A DNA stretch of 64,000 bases, taken from NCBI RefSeq assembly GCF_022201045.2, contig NC_068559.1:19463501-19527500 (forward strand), given 5' to 3'. Positions 1 through 12,140 of this stretch are shown in pieces. Source of the stretch: Citrus sinensis. Its lineage: Eukaryota > Streptophyta > Magnoliopsida > Sapindales > Rutaceae. The position numbers and the translations under genes are program-made. Under the pieces are notes generated by a model. The model had not been told where the DNA came from. It saw only the letters and a program-made list of their open reading frames with translations, and ran no database searches. Each line of letters begins with the position of its first letter. The stretch's first letter is position 1.

Positions 1-968
1 TGCCCAAAAATCGTGATTCCAGTTTTTAAAGACAGAGGAAATATTTAAATTTCATTATAAAATCCTAACATGGCATGTAATATTCATAAACTAGCCCAAC
101 TGTTACACGTTCAGCTTCTGCAATTCTGGAAAACAGTTTCTAGATTTGCAGCAGCCATATGTTACGATTTTTAATAATTCAACCATAAAGAATAAAACTA
201 CGAAATTAAACATGCAAGCATAGGAGACATAGATCTGTTGACAAAAAAATCGTCATAATTTTTAAGGATGTGTAACCTTATAGAAAAATTTCCAGAATTG
301 AGAATCGCTGCTGAAAATCGGAATTTTCCAGCACCAGTAACCCAACTTCGAAAACCCATAGCAATTTGCATACTCAGACGATTCCAACACAAAACCTATC
401 AATGGAAAGCTTAGGATGTCTAGTTGCATGATATGTAAGCATATACGTGATTCTAAATAAAGAAAACGATTTTCAAGCAAGGAATAGAGAGTGTTCATAT
501 CATCACAACATTACAAACACACATATATTACTTAAATCATACTACAAGTAATTAAAGGTAGACAATTTATAAAAATAAATCATATAAGTCTAAGAAATAC
601 TTAATACCTTAAGGCAAACACTAAGAAAAGAAGTGATAACACTTTCTTTTCCTTCTCCAAAAACTTATGTTTCTTTCTTTTCTTTCTAGGGTTTGTAACG
701 GTGTAGAAAATAAAAGACGGCTTCTTAAAAAGATGGCTTCCTCTTAAATACTTGGTAATTAATAATATTTTTTAAAAAAAACTAATAACTTACGTAACTT
801 ATTTAAACCAATTTGATAAATTTTACTCACACACAAACACTCAATGATAACTATCATATTCAATTTAATAAGGGTAAAAGAGGAAAAAATAAATAAATAA
901 AAGTGGGCATTACAATTTAGATGCTTGGGAGCTACTTTATGGAGACATGGAATTATGTTCTACGGGGC
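1..968. other. Intergenic DNA, no gene seen
   Basis: AT-rich DNA. The short open frames at about 200-500 on the minus strand have no recognisable domain and no coding character. I see no RNA gene or terminal repeat here. Confidence 0.5.
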
Positions 969-1826
969 CTCTTAGTTAGAGATCGGTATTGGTTGGGTTG
1001 AATAGATTCAACCTATTATTGAATGGATTAAGATAAAATTAACATAACCTAATTAAATAAATATGTTTAATCCAATCCAACTCAATTCTTTAATTATTGA
1101 GTTGTATTGGGTTGATCGGGTTGAAGGTCAAATCAAAATTAAATATTAAAAAAAATATGGAACTTGAAATAAAAGTCAAATATAACTATATAAATTTATT
1201 ATGACATAAAAATTTTATTCACTTTCTAGTGTTTGATAAAGAAAGCTAAACAATCAACTATCTTAAAATTAAGAAAGTTTCAACTATGACCTTGTAGACT
1301 TTATTCCTAACTTCTCCCATCTTTTTTCTGAATTTCACATTTAGAACTTTTAGATAATTAGCTAGCATCATGTATAATAATAAAATGAAAGTGATATATA
1401 ATTATGTACAACTAAGTGTTTACTAAAAAAATAAAGAGAAATTGAAACCAACTTGCTTTCAAAATTAAACTTATAAGATAATAAATTCAGTAATATGAGA
1501 GAGTGATTTTAATTTTGGAATTATATAGTTTACAGTAGTAGATGTGAGAATGAAATGATACCTTCTATTAGAAAAAAAGGATTAAAAATTGGGTTAGACG
1601 TTTAGGTCTTGATAATTTTACAATTAAGGATTAATATATCATTATTATTATTATTATTATTATTCATGTGGGTTGAGTTACGTTAGATGGGTTCATAATA
1701 ATCAATTTAACCCAACCCAATTATTATTTGGGTTAGAAAAAATTAACCCAATTAACCCACAATAATGATATTAGATTGGATCAGATAAATTAGATTGAAT
1801 TGGATTTGCCCACATCTACTCTCAGT
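969..1826. mobile_element. Non-autonomous hAT-like element with 8-bp target duplication
   Basis: The element proper is about 977-1818 (842 bp). It is flanked by CTCTTAGT (969-976) and CTCTCAGT (1819-1826), which match at 7 of 8 bases, the size expected for hAT target duplications. Its ends begin TAGAGATCGGTA and, read inward from the right, TAGATGTGGGCA: an imperfect terminal inverted repeat. Subterminal tracts rich in GGTTGGGTTG and its complement lie near both ends, as in the coding hAT element at 37715. A (TTA)n microsatellite at 1641-1664 is inside. There is no transposase, so it would depend on a partner. The divergence of the duplication suggests an old insertion. Confidence 0.6.
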
Positions 1827-3204
1827 GGTCCATATGTGAGGTGATGGATATTAGCCACTTCCTATGACATGTTAATTCCCTCTAGATTTTAGATTGTATT
1901 CCCCTATTACGTCGATGGCGGGTCTGCTTGTGGCTTTAGTAGTTGCTGTATATAAAACAGAAAGTGGATGGTATGTGTCTTATCATCATTTGGGTTTAAC
2001 TTGGAAGCATCATCTGAGCAAGTCCTAATTTGTAGGGATTGAGTCTTCCCTTGACTTTGACTATGCTAGAGTCGTTTTACTGCCTTAATTAGTCTAACTC
2101 TCTAAGCTGGTCAAGCTTTCTGAGACGGTCTCGACGGAGGCTGGTCTTATGTGGCCAAACTACAGGAACTAGTTGTTCGGAAAAATTCCCTATCAATGAA
2201 TACTATATTCAACAGCAAAATTGTCCACCTATTGATAAAGTAGAAAACTGATGATGGCACACGTGGTGGGGAGAAACTTAATTTAATTATCAGTATTTGC
2301 TATGCTTATAATATAAAAAATAATTATTAAAAAAAAAGAAGAAAGAAAAGAAGAAGAAGAGAAGTAAAGTATCATTCTCATGCGCATACACTATAAAAAA
2401 TTATTTTTAGTCAAGTTAACTAGGATGCTCCGTATCAGAGATATAACTTTTTAAGCCATACTTGATTCGACAAGCAAGTTTGGAATGTGCAATATGTTAT
2501 GATTTTGGCTTAAAAAAGAAAAATCGGTTCTTTTTTTTTTTAATATATCATTTTTTGTATATATGGTTTATATCACAATTATTTAATTTCAGATTCTAAC
2601 ATCTGCAAAAAGAAAAGGGGAAAAGAGAGGGATTTAAAAGCAAAAAAATGGTTTAACCTCCTCTACAAGGCAAATGGTGCCATTTTTTCCCCCCTTCCGT
2701 TTGTCTATTCATTTTATTTTTAAAAACATCCTCTTCCTCTTCCTACTCTCCAGTCTCTTAATTTCCGCAAGCAGCAACGACTATGATTCTCCCAAGTATG
2801 TATTTACTTCTTAATATGCAATTTATTTTTCTATCGCTTCTTCATTTCAACCATTTACGGTAATAAATTAATTATATATGTTGCATTGTTATATGTTGAT
2901 GGGCAGCTTTCAAAATCGATTATCAAAGCTGTGAAATATGTACTAAATCAGCTCCAACTGATAAAATAATGGCAGTTATATACACACACACAAATATTTA
3001 TATATACATATATATGGTCTTGCAGGCGCATCCTTTTACAATGTTGTAAATGTAATTTAAATTGTTTACAATGTGCTGGACGAACATTTTCTTAAAAGTA
3101 GTGCATGTTTCAGTTACCTGGTCTAAATTTTGGGCATCAATTCTGTTTCTATTGTGTGACAATTAAAATAAGTCATGAGCAGCAGGTTGATGATTGGGAA
3201 AGAA
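1827..3204 (+). promoter_or_regulatory. Upstream region and probable 5' UTR of the DUF4220 gene
   Basis: No coding sequence is visible. From about 2690 the DNA becomes CT-rich. A short leader near 2760-2800 is followed by a candidate 5' UTR intron ending at one of several pyrimidine-AG sites (about 3025 or 3113), which would place the leader just upstream of the start at 3205. The TSS and the intron are inferred, not shown. Confidence 0.35.
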
Positions 3205-5322
3205 ATGAAGGTAATCCCTCCGGGGTTTCGGAAACTGTGGAAGGAATGGGATCTGAGAGTGATGGTTCTACTCAGCCTAGCCCTCCAAATAATACTCATC
3301 GTTTTGGGTCGTCGCAGAAGGTTTGATTCCAGGCTTTGGATCAGAATTGTTGCGTGGTCCGCATACTTGGCTGCAGACTCTGTGGCGACTTTTGCTCTTG
3401 GTATTCTTTCAGGCAACCTCACCGATTTGTTTGATGAACACGCCAAAGCTCTCGGCGCAAACACGGAATTAGAAGCATTCTGGGCTCCATTTCTGCTTTT
3501 GCACCTGGGTGGTCCGGATACTACAACCGCTTATGCCTTCGAAGATAATGAGCTCTGGTTGAGGCACTTTCTTAAACTTATTGTCCAGACAATAATTGCT
3601 TTTTATGTCTTTCTCATGGCTTGGACAGGTGGTTCCCGCCTTTCAATGCTGTCCATTCCAATGTTTCTTGTTGGGCTTATCAAGTATGGAGAACGAACGT
3701 GGGTGCTCTGGTCAGCAAGCTACGAGAAGCTTAGACAGTCCTTGTTCAGTAGCACTCGTCCTCATCCTTATGATGACATTGAATTTTTCACCAAAGAATA
3801 TTATTTAAAGATTACTCATGGGTATGTTACAAGACCAACACTGGTTTCCGAGGTCCAGCTTCGCACGGAAAAATTGCTGAGAGCGCACGGGTGTCTGCGA
3901 CTAACTAAGGGCCTTTTCTTGGATGCTGCACTCCGCTCCAGAGACAGAGACAGTAGCAAATCTGTTTTCAGAAATCTTTCTTTCGAGGATGCATTCAAAG
4001 TTATTGAAATGGAGCTCGGAATGGTATATGATTTGCTTTACACCAAGGCACCCCTACTGTATACTCTCTGGGGGCTGCCCTTTCGCCTGCTTACTTTCTT
4101 TGTCACCGGTTGTGCGTTGGTGCTCTTCACTTTTCTTCAGCGAAGCCAAAAACAAAAGTACTCAAAAGTTGATCTTTTCGTGACATTCTCATTGCTAATT
4201 GTTGCAATTATCCTAGAGATATATTCGGCAGTGTTTATGTTGATCCCTTCAGATCAATTTCTTATTTGGTTAACTAGGAGGTGTATCAATAGTAAAGTTG
4301 TTAATGCTTGGAAATTTATACCTAAGAGCCCTAGGTGGTCACGTAAAATGTGTCAGCTCAGTTTGCTAAGCTTCATCGTAGTTGAACATGAACCCAAACC
4401 CCTGCCTTGCCGCAAAATCCTTAAGCTCTTAGGCATTGAGAAAAAGCTAGAAAAGCAATGGTGGGTAGCTTATGAAGAAGTGCCTGAAGATCTTAAAGAA
4501 GTGATCTTCCGGTTCTTCGAGGAGAAAGCTAGAGAAACGAAGCCATGGGAAAGCAATAGCAAATCTTCCTTTATCATGGTGCCTCGTGCCCAAGGAAATG
4601 TAGATGATGATGACAAACTGATTACTGAGGCTGCTCCAAACTTTGAAGATGACCTTGGGAAAAGCATTCTCTTCTGGCACATTATTACGGAAGTTTTCTA
4701 TTGCTTAGATGAGCAGATCTTTGAAGCAGACATTGCTAAACACTGTGAGTCAATCAAACAAATCTCAAGATATATGTTCTATCTGTTATTGGTGCATCCT
4801 TCCATGTTCTCAATTGGGGTACTGGACCTGAGTAGCTTTGAATATACGGTTCATCGTTTTAGGGATGAAATACAAGAAGTAGTTCCTAACTATCATAGCA
4901 AGTACGCGGCGTGTCGAGATCTGGTTAAAGAAGTGTACTATAGTAAGTTTCGCAGCTCGGACAGACTTCTATACGATGCATCGCGTGCAGCTGCTAGTCT
5001 GAGGAAGAACCTCGGAGAACAGGTTGAAATTAATTAAAACCATAATCCTGCTTATTTATCAGAGGTACTTTCAATTAACAACGAATAATTATTTGATTCT
5101 ATTGATTATGATCGATAGGCACAGGCTCAGGGACAGGGTCTAGCTCTAGCTGAGAAATGGAATGAATTGGGGGGTACTTGGTTGAAAATTCTAGCATTTG
5201 CAGCACGCAAGAGCAAAGGAAACCAGCATGGTCAACAACTGCGACGTGGTGGTGAATTGCTCACTCATGTTTGGCTTCTCATGGCTCATTTTGGTTTAAC
5301 CGATCACTTCCCGATGTCATAA
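3205..5322 (+). CDS. DUF4220 / DUF594 plant membrane protein, two exons
   Basis: Exons 3205-5022 and 5119-5322 join in phase 0 across a 96-bp GT-AG intron, giving about 673 residues. I prefer the ATG at 3205 because the protein then starts with MKVIPPGFRKLWKEWDLR, the usual N-terminus of the family; an in-frame ATG at 3175 would add ten residues. Six hydrophobic segments are visible: residues about 14-31, just after 45, 130-150, 155-170, and two near 295-345. The central DUF4220 region precedes a soluble half. Reading past the first exon gives a stop after four codons, but the second exon supplies the C-terminal DUF594 block (GGELLTHVWLLMAHFGLTDH), so splicing is clearly correct. The biochemical role of the family is unknown. 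The frame is intact and this is probably a functional gene. Confidence 0.9.
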
Positions 5323-6231
5323 TCCCAATTAATAAAAAAACTTCCATATATATTTATAATCATTTTTTAAATACGGATTTTTTTTAATGCGGATATATTA
5401 TTAAGCGGTAAAAAATGAAGGAACATAATGTTTGGCTCATTTTCACTTTTTTTTGTCTATTAAACTACATAATTTATTAGCGTATTCTCACGAAAAAAAT
5501 AAAGGGACGTGTGTGTATATATATAATTAGAAAATGAGTATATATGTAACATTAATTTGAGTGTATGTCGTCATGTCTTATTGCTTACTCTGGTTCTTCT
5601 AATTACTTCCACAAAATGGGTCATTATATAATTTCCCTCTGTTGTCTCAATATGACGCAATAAATGTTCAGGTTTGAGGCCTGTTTTACATATTTGCCAT
5701 AAAAGGCTTTCATACAATTTTTTTATATAAATAACTTCCAGCAAATATGATCCACATCATATTAATTAATTAATTAAATAAAATAGATAACTTATAATTA
5801 TTAGTTATCATCCATTTTGTGGGATAGTGTTATTATGGCATAAATTAAAGTAAATAATTTTTTTACCTCTTTGATGAAAAGAAGAAAGTGAGTTTTAAAT
5901 AATATGTTAAAGGCTAATTATAAAAAGGATCTCTAATTTAGTTAAAATATATACTTACTAATGCAATTCCTTAGAAGATATTTTATATCAATGAAATTGA
6001 GTGGGGGTAAAATTATCTTCCCATAATTTAAGATAAAAAAATAAATTTTTTTAATAGTATGTGAGGATAGAAATTCAGACTGTGTTGTATAAAATTATGA
6101 AAGATAATTTTGATAAATTTATAATTTTAAATATCAGTGGAATTCTTACCCTCATATATTTGTGTGCGTGTGTGCATGTACAGCACTTAAAACTTGATCA
6201 ACTGTTACCGAAGGTAGAATCTTAAATTGTT
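5323..6231. other. Intergenic DNA downstream of the DUF4220 gene
   Basis: AT-rich sequence holding the 3' UTR of the preceding gene in its first few hundred bases. No further gene, repeat boundary or RNA was recognised. Confidence 0.5.
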
Positions 6232-6500
6232 TTACACACGGAGCATCAATGTAAGCTTTTGCTGATATTCCGATAATGCAGCCGGGGTTGCCAATGACCA
6301 AAAATTTATTAGAGAAGATGGTAAAGCAGTGCAAGTAAACGAGCTAATGAAGGCCATGACTGTAGCAGTTTCAAACTGTACATAATGAATCTGGGAACAA
6401 CTTTGAAGATCACGGACAATAAGAACTGTGATGCCAGCTGAAGCACTTGCTGCAGCCAATGTAAGAGTGGATGTTATCTGCAAGAAAAGACACATCATCC
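6232..6500 (-). pseudogene. CASP-like (CASPL5-type) last-exon fragment
   Basis: The minus strand encodes a CASP-like membrane domain fragment: [17 protein letters not shown], then [12 protein letters not shown] and INFWSLA, the two last transmembrane segments of the CASP-like/DUF588 family. It opens at a splice acceptor-like CAG near 6482 and runs to a stop at 6232. The exons coding for the first two membrane segments are absent; the adjacent DNA is instead an HD-ZIP III pseudogene in opposite orientation. A diverged copy of this segment and its flank is at 26050-26310. CASP-like proteins are four-helix plasma membrane proteins related to Casparian strip scaffolds. This copy cannot be functional as it stands. 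Confidence 0.75.
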
Positions 6501-6625
6501 GTTAGCCATAAATTTGAAACAAAAGTTTTCATGATCACTAAGCTCACAAGTCAGAACATATCAGCTGGTGTAAAATGCGGGATCGGAATATGTAGCATAG
6601 GAGATGGTAGTTTTTGTCTATTCAT

Positions 6626-7255
6626 GGCTTAAATTTTGTCTATGTGGAGTGCCCCAAGCCTTGTTCTTTGCGTAGGCAGCAACTGATCTGTGAGTGCCCC
6701 ATTCTTTCCAATATAGATCCTGAACAGATCAAAGTCTGATTTCAAAATCGGAGGAGTTTTCATTTTTTCTTAGCTTTCAATTTATTTTGCTTTTATTTAG
6801 TTGAGATTTCAGATTTGTATCATATGAATTGCGTTAGAAGTGCATCAATGTGTGAATTTTTGTTGCCAAAATTGTGAATGTGGGTAAAAGGTTGGATTTT
6901 TTGAATTGGGTTTGGAATAAGTTTTAGCTGTTGTTTTGATTAGTATGTGAATAGATTTGTACTGGGTTTGGTCCTTTTTCGGATTCAAAGGTTTGTATTT
7001 GGCTGTGCAGGTGTCATGAGAAGCAGAGAAAACAGGCTAAGCTGTTGGTGGAAGAGAATGATCGGTTGCAGAAACATGTATCACAGCTGGTCTGTGAAAA
7101 TGGGTACATGAAGCAGCAATTGCGTACGGTAAGTGTATGCTCTTCTCTCTCTAACCCGTCGTTTACATGTTTTGTGGTATTGTGTTGATTCTTTGGTGCT
7201 TGTTGTCTAAGTATCTACATTTCACAGTTGGTTCTGCGGTGATACAACATTACTA
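6626..7255 (+). pseudogene. HD-ZIP III (REVOLUTA-type) pseudogene, 5' half: homeodomain and leucine zipper
   Basis: The exon at about 6637-6752 encodes the homeodomain end (ECPKPCSLRRQQLI, CPILSNIDPEQIK). An exon at 7011-7128 encodes HEKQRKQ then LLVEENDRLQKHVSQLV and ENGYMKQQLRT, the zipper typical of class III HD-ZIP factors and closest to REVOLUTA from memory. Breaks: the invariant Trp of the recognition helix (VWFQNRR) is TGA at 6737-6739, and about 16 codons are missing between the basic region and the zipper. A third exon starts near 7228 but merges into retrotransposon sequence at about 7255. The START domain, which carries the miR165/166 site in this family, is gone. The same gene appears to resume at 15280. 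Confidence 0.85.
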
Positions 7256-7261
7256 ATCACT

Positions 7262-10200
7262 TTGGAAGATCAGTCTTCAGATCAAGTACCTGTAGAGGAG
7301 CTGGAGACAGTAAGCATGGGACCAGAGAATCCGGGAAAAACGATCAGAATCGGGTCGAGACTTAAGGAAGAGCAGAAGCAGGAGTTGGTGCAATGCTTAC
7401 AGGCTCATACAGATGTGTTTGCTTGGGCACATGAAGACATGCCAGGGATTGATCCTGAGGTAACATGTCATAAGCTGGCAATAAAGAAAGGTGCTCGGGC
7501 AGTAAGGCAGAAAAGGAGGTGCTTCAACCAGGAGAGGTATGAGGCTATAAATGGCGAGGTGGAAAAGCTCTTGAGAGCATGGTTCATTCGGGAAGTCAAT
7601 TATCCTGAGTGGATATCGAATGTGGTGTTGGTGAAGAAAGCAAATGGCAAGTGGAGGATGTGTGTAGATTTCACAAATCTCAACAAGGCGTGCCCAAAAG
7701 ACAGCTTTCCTTTACCAAAGATCGACCAGCTAGTAGATTCAATAGCTGGACACGGCCTGCTTAACTTCATGGACGCGTTTTCGGGATACAACCAAATCCC
7801 CATGTACGAGCAGGATGAGGAAAGCACGACTTTTATTACTAACCAGGGTTTGTTCTGTTACAGGGTAATGTCATTTGGTCTTAAAAATGCTGGGGCCACG
7901 TACTAGAGGCTGGTGAATAAAGTCTTTAAGCCATTGATTGGGAGAACCATGGAGGTGTACGTGGACGACATGATAACCAAGTCGAAAATCCCGAAGGAAC
8001 ATGTCGGACACCTCGAGGAGACATTCAGGCTTTTGAGGAAGTATAAGATGAAGCTCAACCCGGAAAAGTGTGCTTTTGGGGTCGAGTCAGGGAAATTCCT
8101 TGGATTCATGGTGAGTCATAGGGGGATCGAAGTAAATCCCGAGAAAATCCAGGCAATCGTGCAGATGAGGTCTCCTCGTAGCCTGAAGGAGATGTAGAGC
8201 CTTACGGGGAGGTTGGCGGCATTGAGCTGATTCATATCCAAGGCTACAGATAAGTGTCAGCCATTTTTTCAAGTGATAAGGAGGGGAAAGAAAACAGAAT
8301 GAACCCCAGAATGTGAAGAAGCCTTCCAAAACTTGAAGCAGTACTTGCAACAAGCACCTCTGCTGTCCACACCGAGGGATGGGGACAAGTTATTTTTGTA
8401 TTTGGCGACATCAGATCGGGCCACAAGTTCTGTTCTAGTGAGAGAGGAAGAAGTAGTTCAGTACCCGATATACTACACTAGCAAGGCCCTGCTCGACGCT
8501 GAGACCAGATACCCACCGTTGGAGAAATGGGCACTTGCCCTTGTGGTTGCTGCTCAGAAGCTGAGGCCATACTTTCAAGCATTCCTAGTCTCGGTAATAA
8601 CAAACCAGCCATTGCGTCAAACTTTACACAAGCCAGATGCTTCTGGTCGACTCGTCAAGTGGGCTATAGAGCTGAGCGAGTTCGACATTGATTACAAACC
8701 CCGAGTAGCGATAAAGGCGCAAGCAATGGCCGATTTCGTAGCAGAGTTCGCAGAGCCTGAAATATGTTTGGACCAGCTGGATATTGCCACAGACAGTAAC
8801 GAAGCCTGAGTATGGCAGATGTCTGTAGATGGGTCATCAGGGGAGCAGGGATCAGGAGCAGGAATTGTCTTGGAAGACCCAGAGGGGGATGAGATCTCTT
8901 ATGCTGTAAAGTTAGAATTCGCAGCCACAAATAACCAGGCAGAGTACGAAGCCTTGATAGCAGGTCTGGAATTGGCTAAGGCCGTGAAAGCAGATAGAGT
9001 GAAGATCAGAACTGATTCCCAGCTGGTTGCGAATCACTTCAGTGAAAGATTTCAACCGAGAGAGGAGAAGATGGAGCAGTACCTGAAGATAGTCAGGTAG
9101 ATGATGGGGAAATTTGAAGCGGTAGAGGTGATACAAATCCCCAGGGAGCAGAATAGTCAAGCAGATATTTTGGTCAGAATGGCAGCGGTAGCAGACCCAA
9201 AAATGCCAAAGTCGATCCCTCTGGAGGTGAAGTCCAGCCCGAGTATCGAGCAAAATCTGGAGGTGCTGCGTATAGAACAAAAATGCTCATGGATGGATCC
9301 GATAATTTCATACCTTAGAGACGGGGTATTACCACCAGATAAGCTACGAGCTCAGAAGATCAGAGCCTAAGCCTCGAGGTACACCATGATTGATGGAGTA
9401 CTATATCGGCGAGGGTATACGCTACCGTTCCTTCGGTGTTTGGAAGAGGACGACGCGGACTACGTACTGAGAGAAGTACATGAAGGAATTTGCGGAAACC
9501 ATTCTGGTGGGAGGTCACTAGCCCACAAGGTTCGAAGGCATGGATATTTCTGGCCGACAATGCACCAGGATGCGCAGGAGAAGACCAGGAGTTTTGTAAG
9601 TTGCCAGAGTTTTGCGAGTTTCTCCAACCAACCACCAGAGAAGCTCACCTCTATGGCCTCCCCTTGGCCATTTGCTCAATGGAAAATTGATCTGATCGGC
9701 CCGTTGCCAAAGGGACGAGGAGCAGCAACACATGCAATAGTTGCGATAGATTACTTCACGAAGTGGATAGAGGTAGAAGCCCTTAGCAGAATAACAGAGA
9801 AGAAAACAACAAACTTTGTGTGGAGAAACCTAGTCTGTCGGTACGGGATCCCTTATGCCTTGGTAACAGATAATGGCAGGCAGTTCAATAATCACAGCTT
9901 CAAGAATTTCTGCCAGAACCACGGGATAGAGTTGAAGTATTGCTCGCCTGCTCACCCTCAATCTAATGGACAAGTAGAAGCAGCCAACAAGACGATCAAG
10001 AGGCTTCTGAAAACCAGGCTTGGAGCAAAAAATGGTGCATGGGTTGAAGAGCTATCAGGTGTTTTATGGGCATACAGGACAACCCACAAAACAACAACTG
10101 GAGAAACACCATTCGCCTTGGCCTTCGGACATGAAGCGGTCGTACCAGCCGAGATAGGAACGACCACGCACCGGACAGATCATTTCGATGAGCAGGAGAA

Positions 10201-10525
10201 CAACGAGCAGATGTGCCTGAATCTGGATTTGCTAACCGAGAAGAGGGACCAGGCATCGAAGCGATCAACCATTTACCAGCAGAGGGTAGCTCGGTATTAT
10301 AACCAGAAGGTAAATGTACGGTAGTTCAGGGTCGGAGATTGGGTGCTGAGGAGAGTGAATCAGAACACCAAAGACCCGACCCAAGGAGCGCTTGGACCAA
10401 ATTGGGAGGGGCTATATAGAGTCAAGTAGATGGTGGGACCCGGAGCGTACAAGCTGGTTCGCACGGACGGCCACGAGGTGAAACGCCCATGGAACGCAGC
10501 ACGCCTCAGGAAATATTTCCAGTAA
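7262..10525 (+). pseudogene. Ty3/Tat pol remnant (RT, RNase H, aRNase H, integrase) with nine in-frame stops
   Basis: All recognisable domains lie in one reading frame from 7262 to a terminal TAA at 10523-10525 (1087 codons), interrupted only by nonsense codons and no frameshift. Stops start at 7904, 8195, 8228, 8300, 8807, 9098, 9368, 10322 and 10427 (five TAG, three TGA, one TAA). Domains: reverse transcriptase with KWRMCVDFTNLNKACPKDS and the YVDDM catalytic box near 7957; RNase H about 8333-8760; a second, archaeal-type RNase H from about 8822 (VDGSS, AEYEALIAGLELA, TDSQL); integrase with an altered HHCC finger and DLIGP, TDNGRQFN and QSNGQVEAAN around its acidic residues. No chromodomain is visible. 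Inactive. Confidence 0.92.
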
Positions 10526-10668
10526 GACTTGTTCATGTTTTAAAGTTATTTCTGTTCGTGCTCGTTGTCTTTTATTTTTTATGTCAAAGTAATCTCATGT
10601 AAGCCGAATTAAGCAACAAATGAATTAATGAGGAATTTCAGTCAACTGTACTGTTGAAAAAATTTTGA

Positions 10669-11960
10669 AGGCATGCAAAGACTCACTAAGTCTCAAAGTC
10701 TGTCTATGGCGAGACCAGAAGCCAAGCGTGCAAGGATCTGCTCGACCATGTGAAGGCGAGCAGAATCCCCAAGCATCGAAATGTTTTCTAAGGCACGAAA
10801 AGGCTCACCAAGTCTCAAAGCCTGTCTATGGCGAGACCAGAAGTCAAGCATGCCAGGATCTGCTCGACCACGTGAAGGCGAGCAGAATCCCCAAGCATCG
10901 AAATATTTTCTAAGGCACGCAAAGACTCACCAAGTCTCAAAGCATGTCTATGGTGAGACCAGAAGCCAAGCGTGCCAGGATCTGCTCGACCACGCGAAGG
11001 CGAGCAGAATCCCCAAGCATCGAAATGTTTTTTAAGGCACGAAAAGGCTCACCAAGTCTCAAAACCTGTCTATGGCGAGACTAGAAGTCAAGCGTGCCAG
11101 GATCTGCTCAACCACGCGAAGGCGAGCAGAATCCCCAAGCATCGAAATATTTTCTAAGGCACGCAAAGACTCACCAAGTCTCAAAGCATGTCTATGGCGA
11201 GACCAGAAGCCAAGCGTGCCAGGATCTGCACGACCACGCGAAGGCGAGCAGAATCCCCAAGCATCGAAATGTTTTCTAAGGCACAAAAAGGCTCACCAAG
11301 TCTCAAAGCCTGTCTATGGCAAGACCAGAAGCCGAGCGTGCCAGGATCTGCTCGACCACGTGAAGGCGAGCAGAATCCCCAAGCATCGAAATATTTTCTA
11401 AGGCACGCAAAGACTCACCAAGTCTCAAAGCATGTCTATGGCGAGACCAGAAGCCAAGCGTGCCAGGATCTGCTCGACCACGCGAAGGCGAGCAGAATCC
11501 CCAAGCATCGAAATATTTTCTAAGGCACGCAAAGGCTCACCAAGTCTCAAAGCCTGTTTATGGCGAGACCAGAAGCCAAGCGTGCCAGGATCTGCTCGAC
11601 CACGCGAAGGCGAGCAGAATCCCCAAGCATCGAAATATTTTCTAAGGCACGCAAAGGTCCACCAAGTCTCAAAGCCTGTCTATGGCGAGACCATAAGCCA
11701 AGCATGCCAGGATCTGCTCGACCATGTGAAGGCGAGCAGAATCCCCAAGCATCGAAATGTTTTCTAAGGCATGTAAAGGCTCACCAAATCTCAAAGCCTG
11801 CTTATGGCGAGACTAGAAGTCAAGCATGCCAGGATCTGCTCGACCGAGCGAAGGCGAGTAGAATCCCAAGACATGCAAAAAACTAAGTCTGAAAGCCAGT
11901 CATGTGGCAAGACCACATGCCAAGCCAGAGCCTGCTCGACCAAGCGAAGGCGAGCAGACT
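10669..11960 (+). repeat. 122-bp tandem array, ten units plus a degenerate tail, in the retroelement 3' region
   Basis: Units begin at 10669, 10791, 10913, 11035, 11157, 11279, 11401, 11523, 11645 and 11767: the spacing is exactly 122 bp throughout, and a decayed partial unit runs to about 11960. Units 1-7 alternate between two subtypes (AAAGACTCA...AAGCATG versus AAAAGGCTCA...AAGCCTG), giving a 244-bp higher-order period. Units 8-10 are all of the second kind. Each unit carries a perfect 8-bp inverted repeat, TCTGCTCG / CGAGCAGA, around a 12-nt loop (for example 10859-10866 and 10879-10886). Because 122 is not a multiple of three, the open frames crossing the array are by-products and not genes. 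It matches the hypervariable 3' UTR arrays known in Tat elements. Confidence 0.95.
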
Positions 11961-12140
11961 CTCAAACGAAAAAATAACTCGTAAATACAACACAAGAAAG
12001 TAATTAAAAACATTTTTGTTAATTTGTTAATAACTAACAAAGCTGGTAATCTTCACACACATTGTTCATTACAATAAAAGAAACATGTTCAAGAAGACGG
12101 CGGGTCAGTAAGCCGAGTAGCATCAGTTGTCTGGATCACC

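Noticed and set aside
10665..11886. A series of 60-110-codon open frames with repeated sequence
   Set aside because: They come from the 122-bp tandem array read in successive frames; each ends at the same TTCTAA in a unit. No protein is implied.
10669..11960. Possible CRISPR-like array
   Set aside because: Units are contiguous 122-bp repeats with no spacers, inside a plant retrotransposon.
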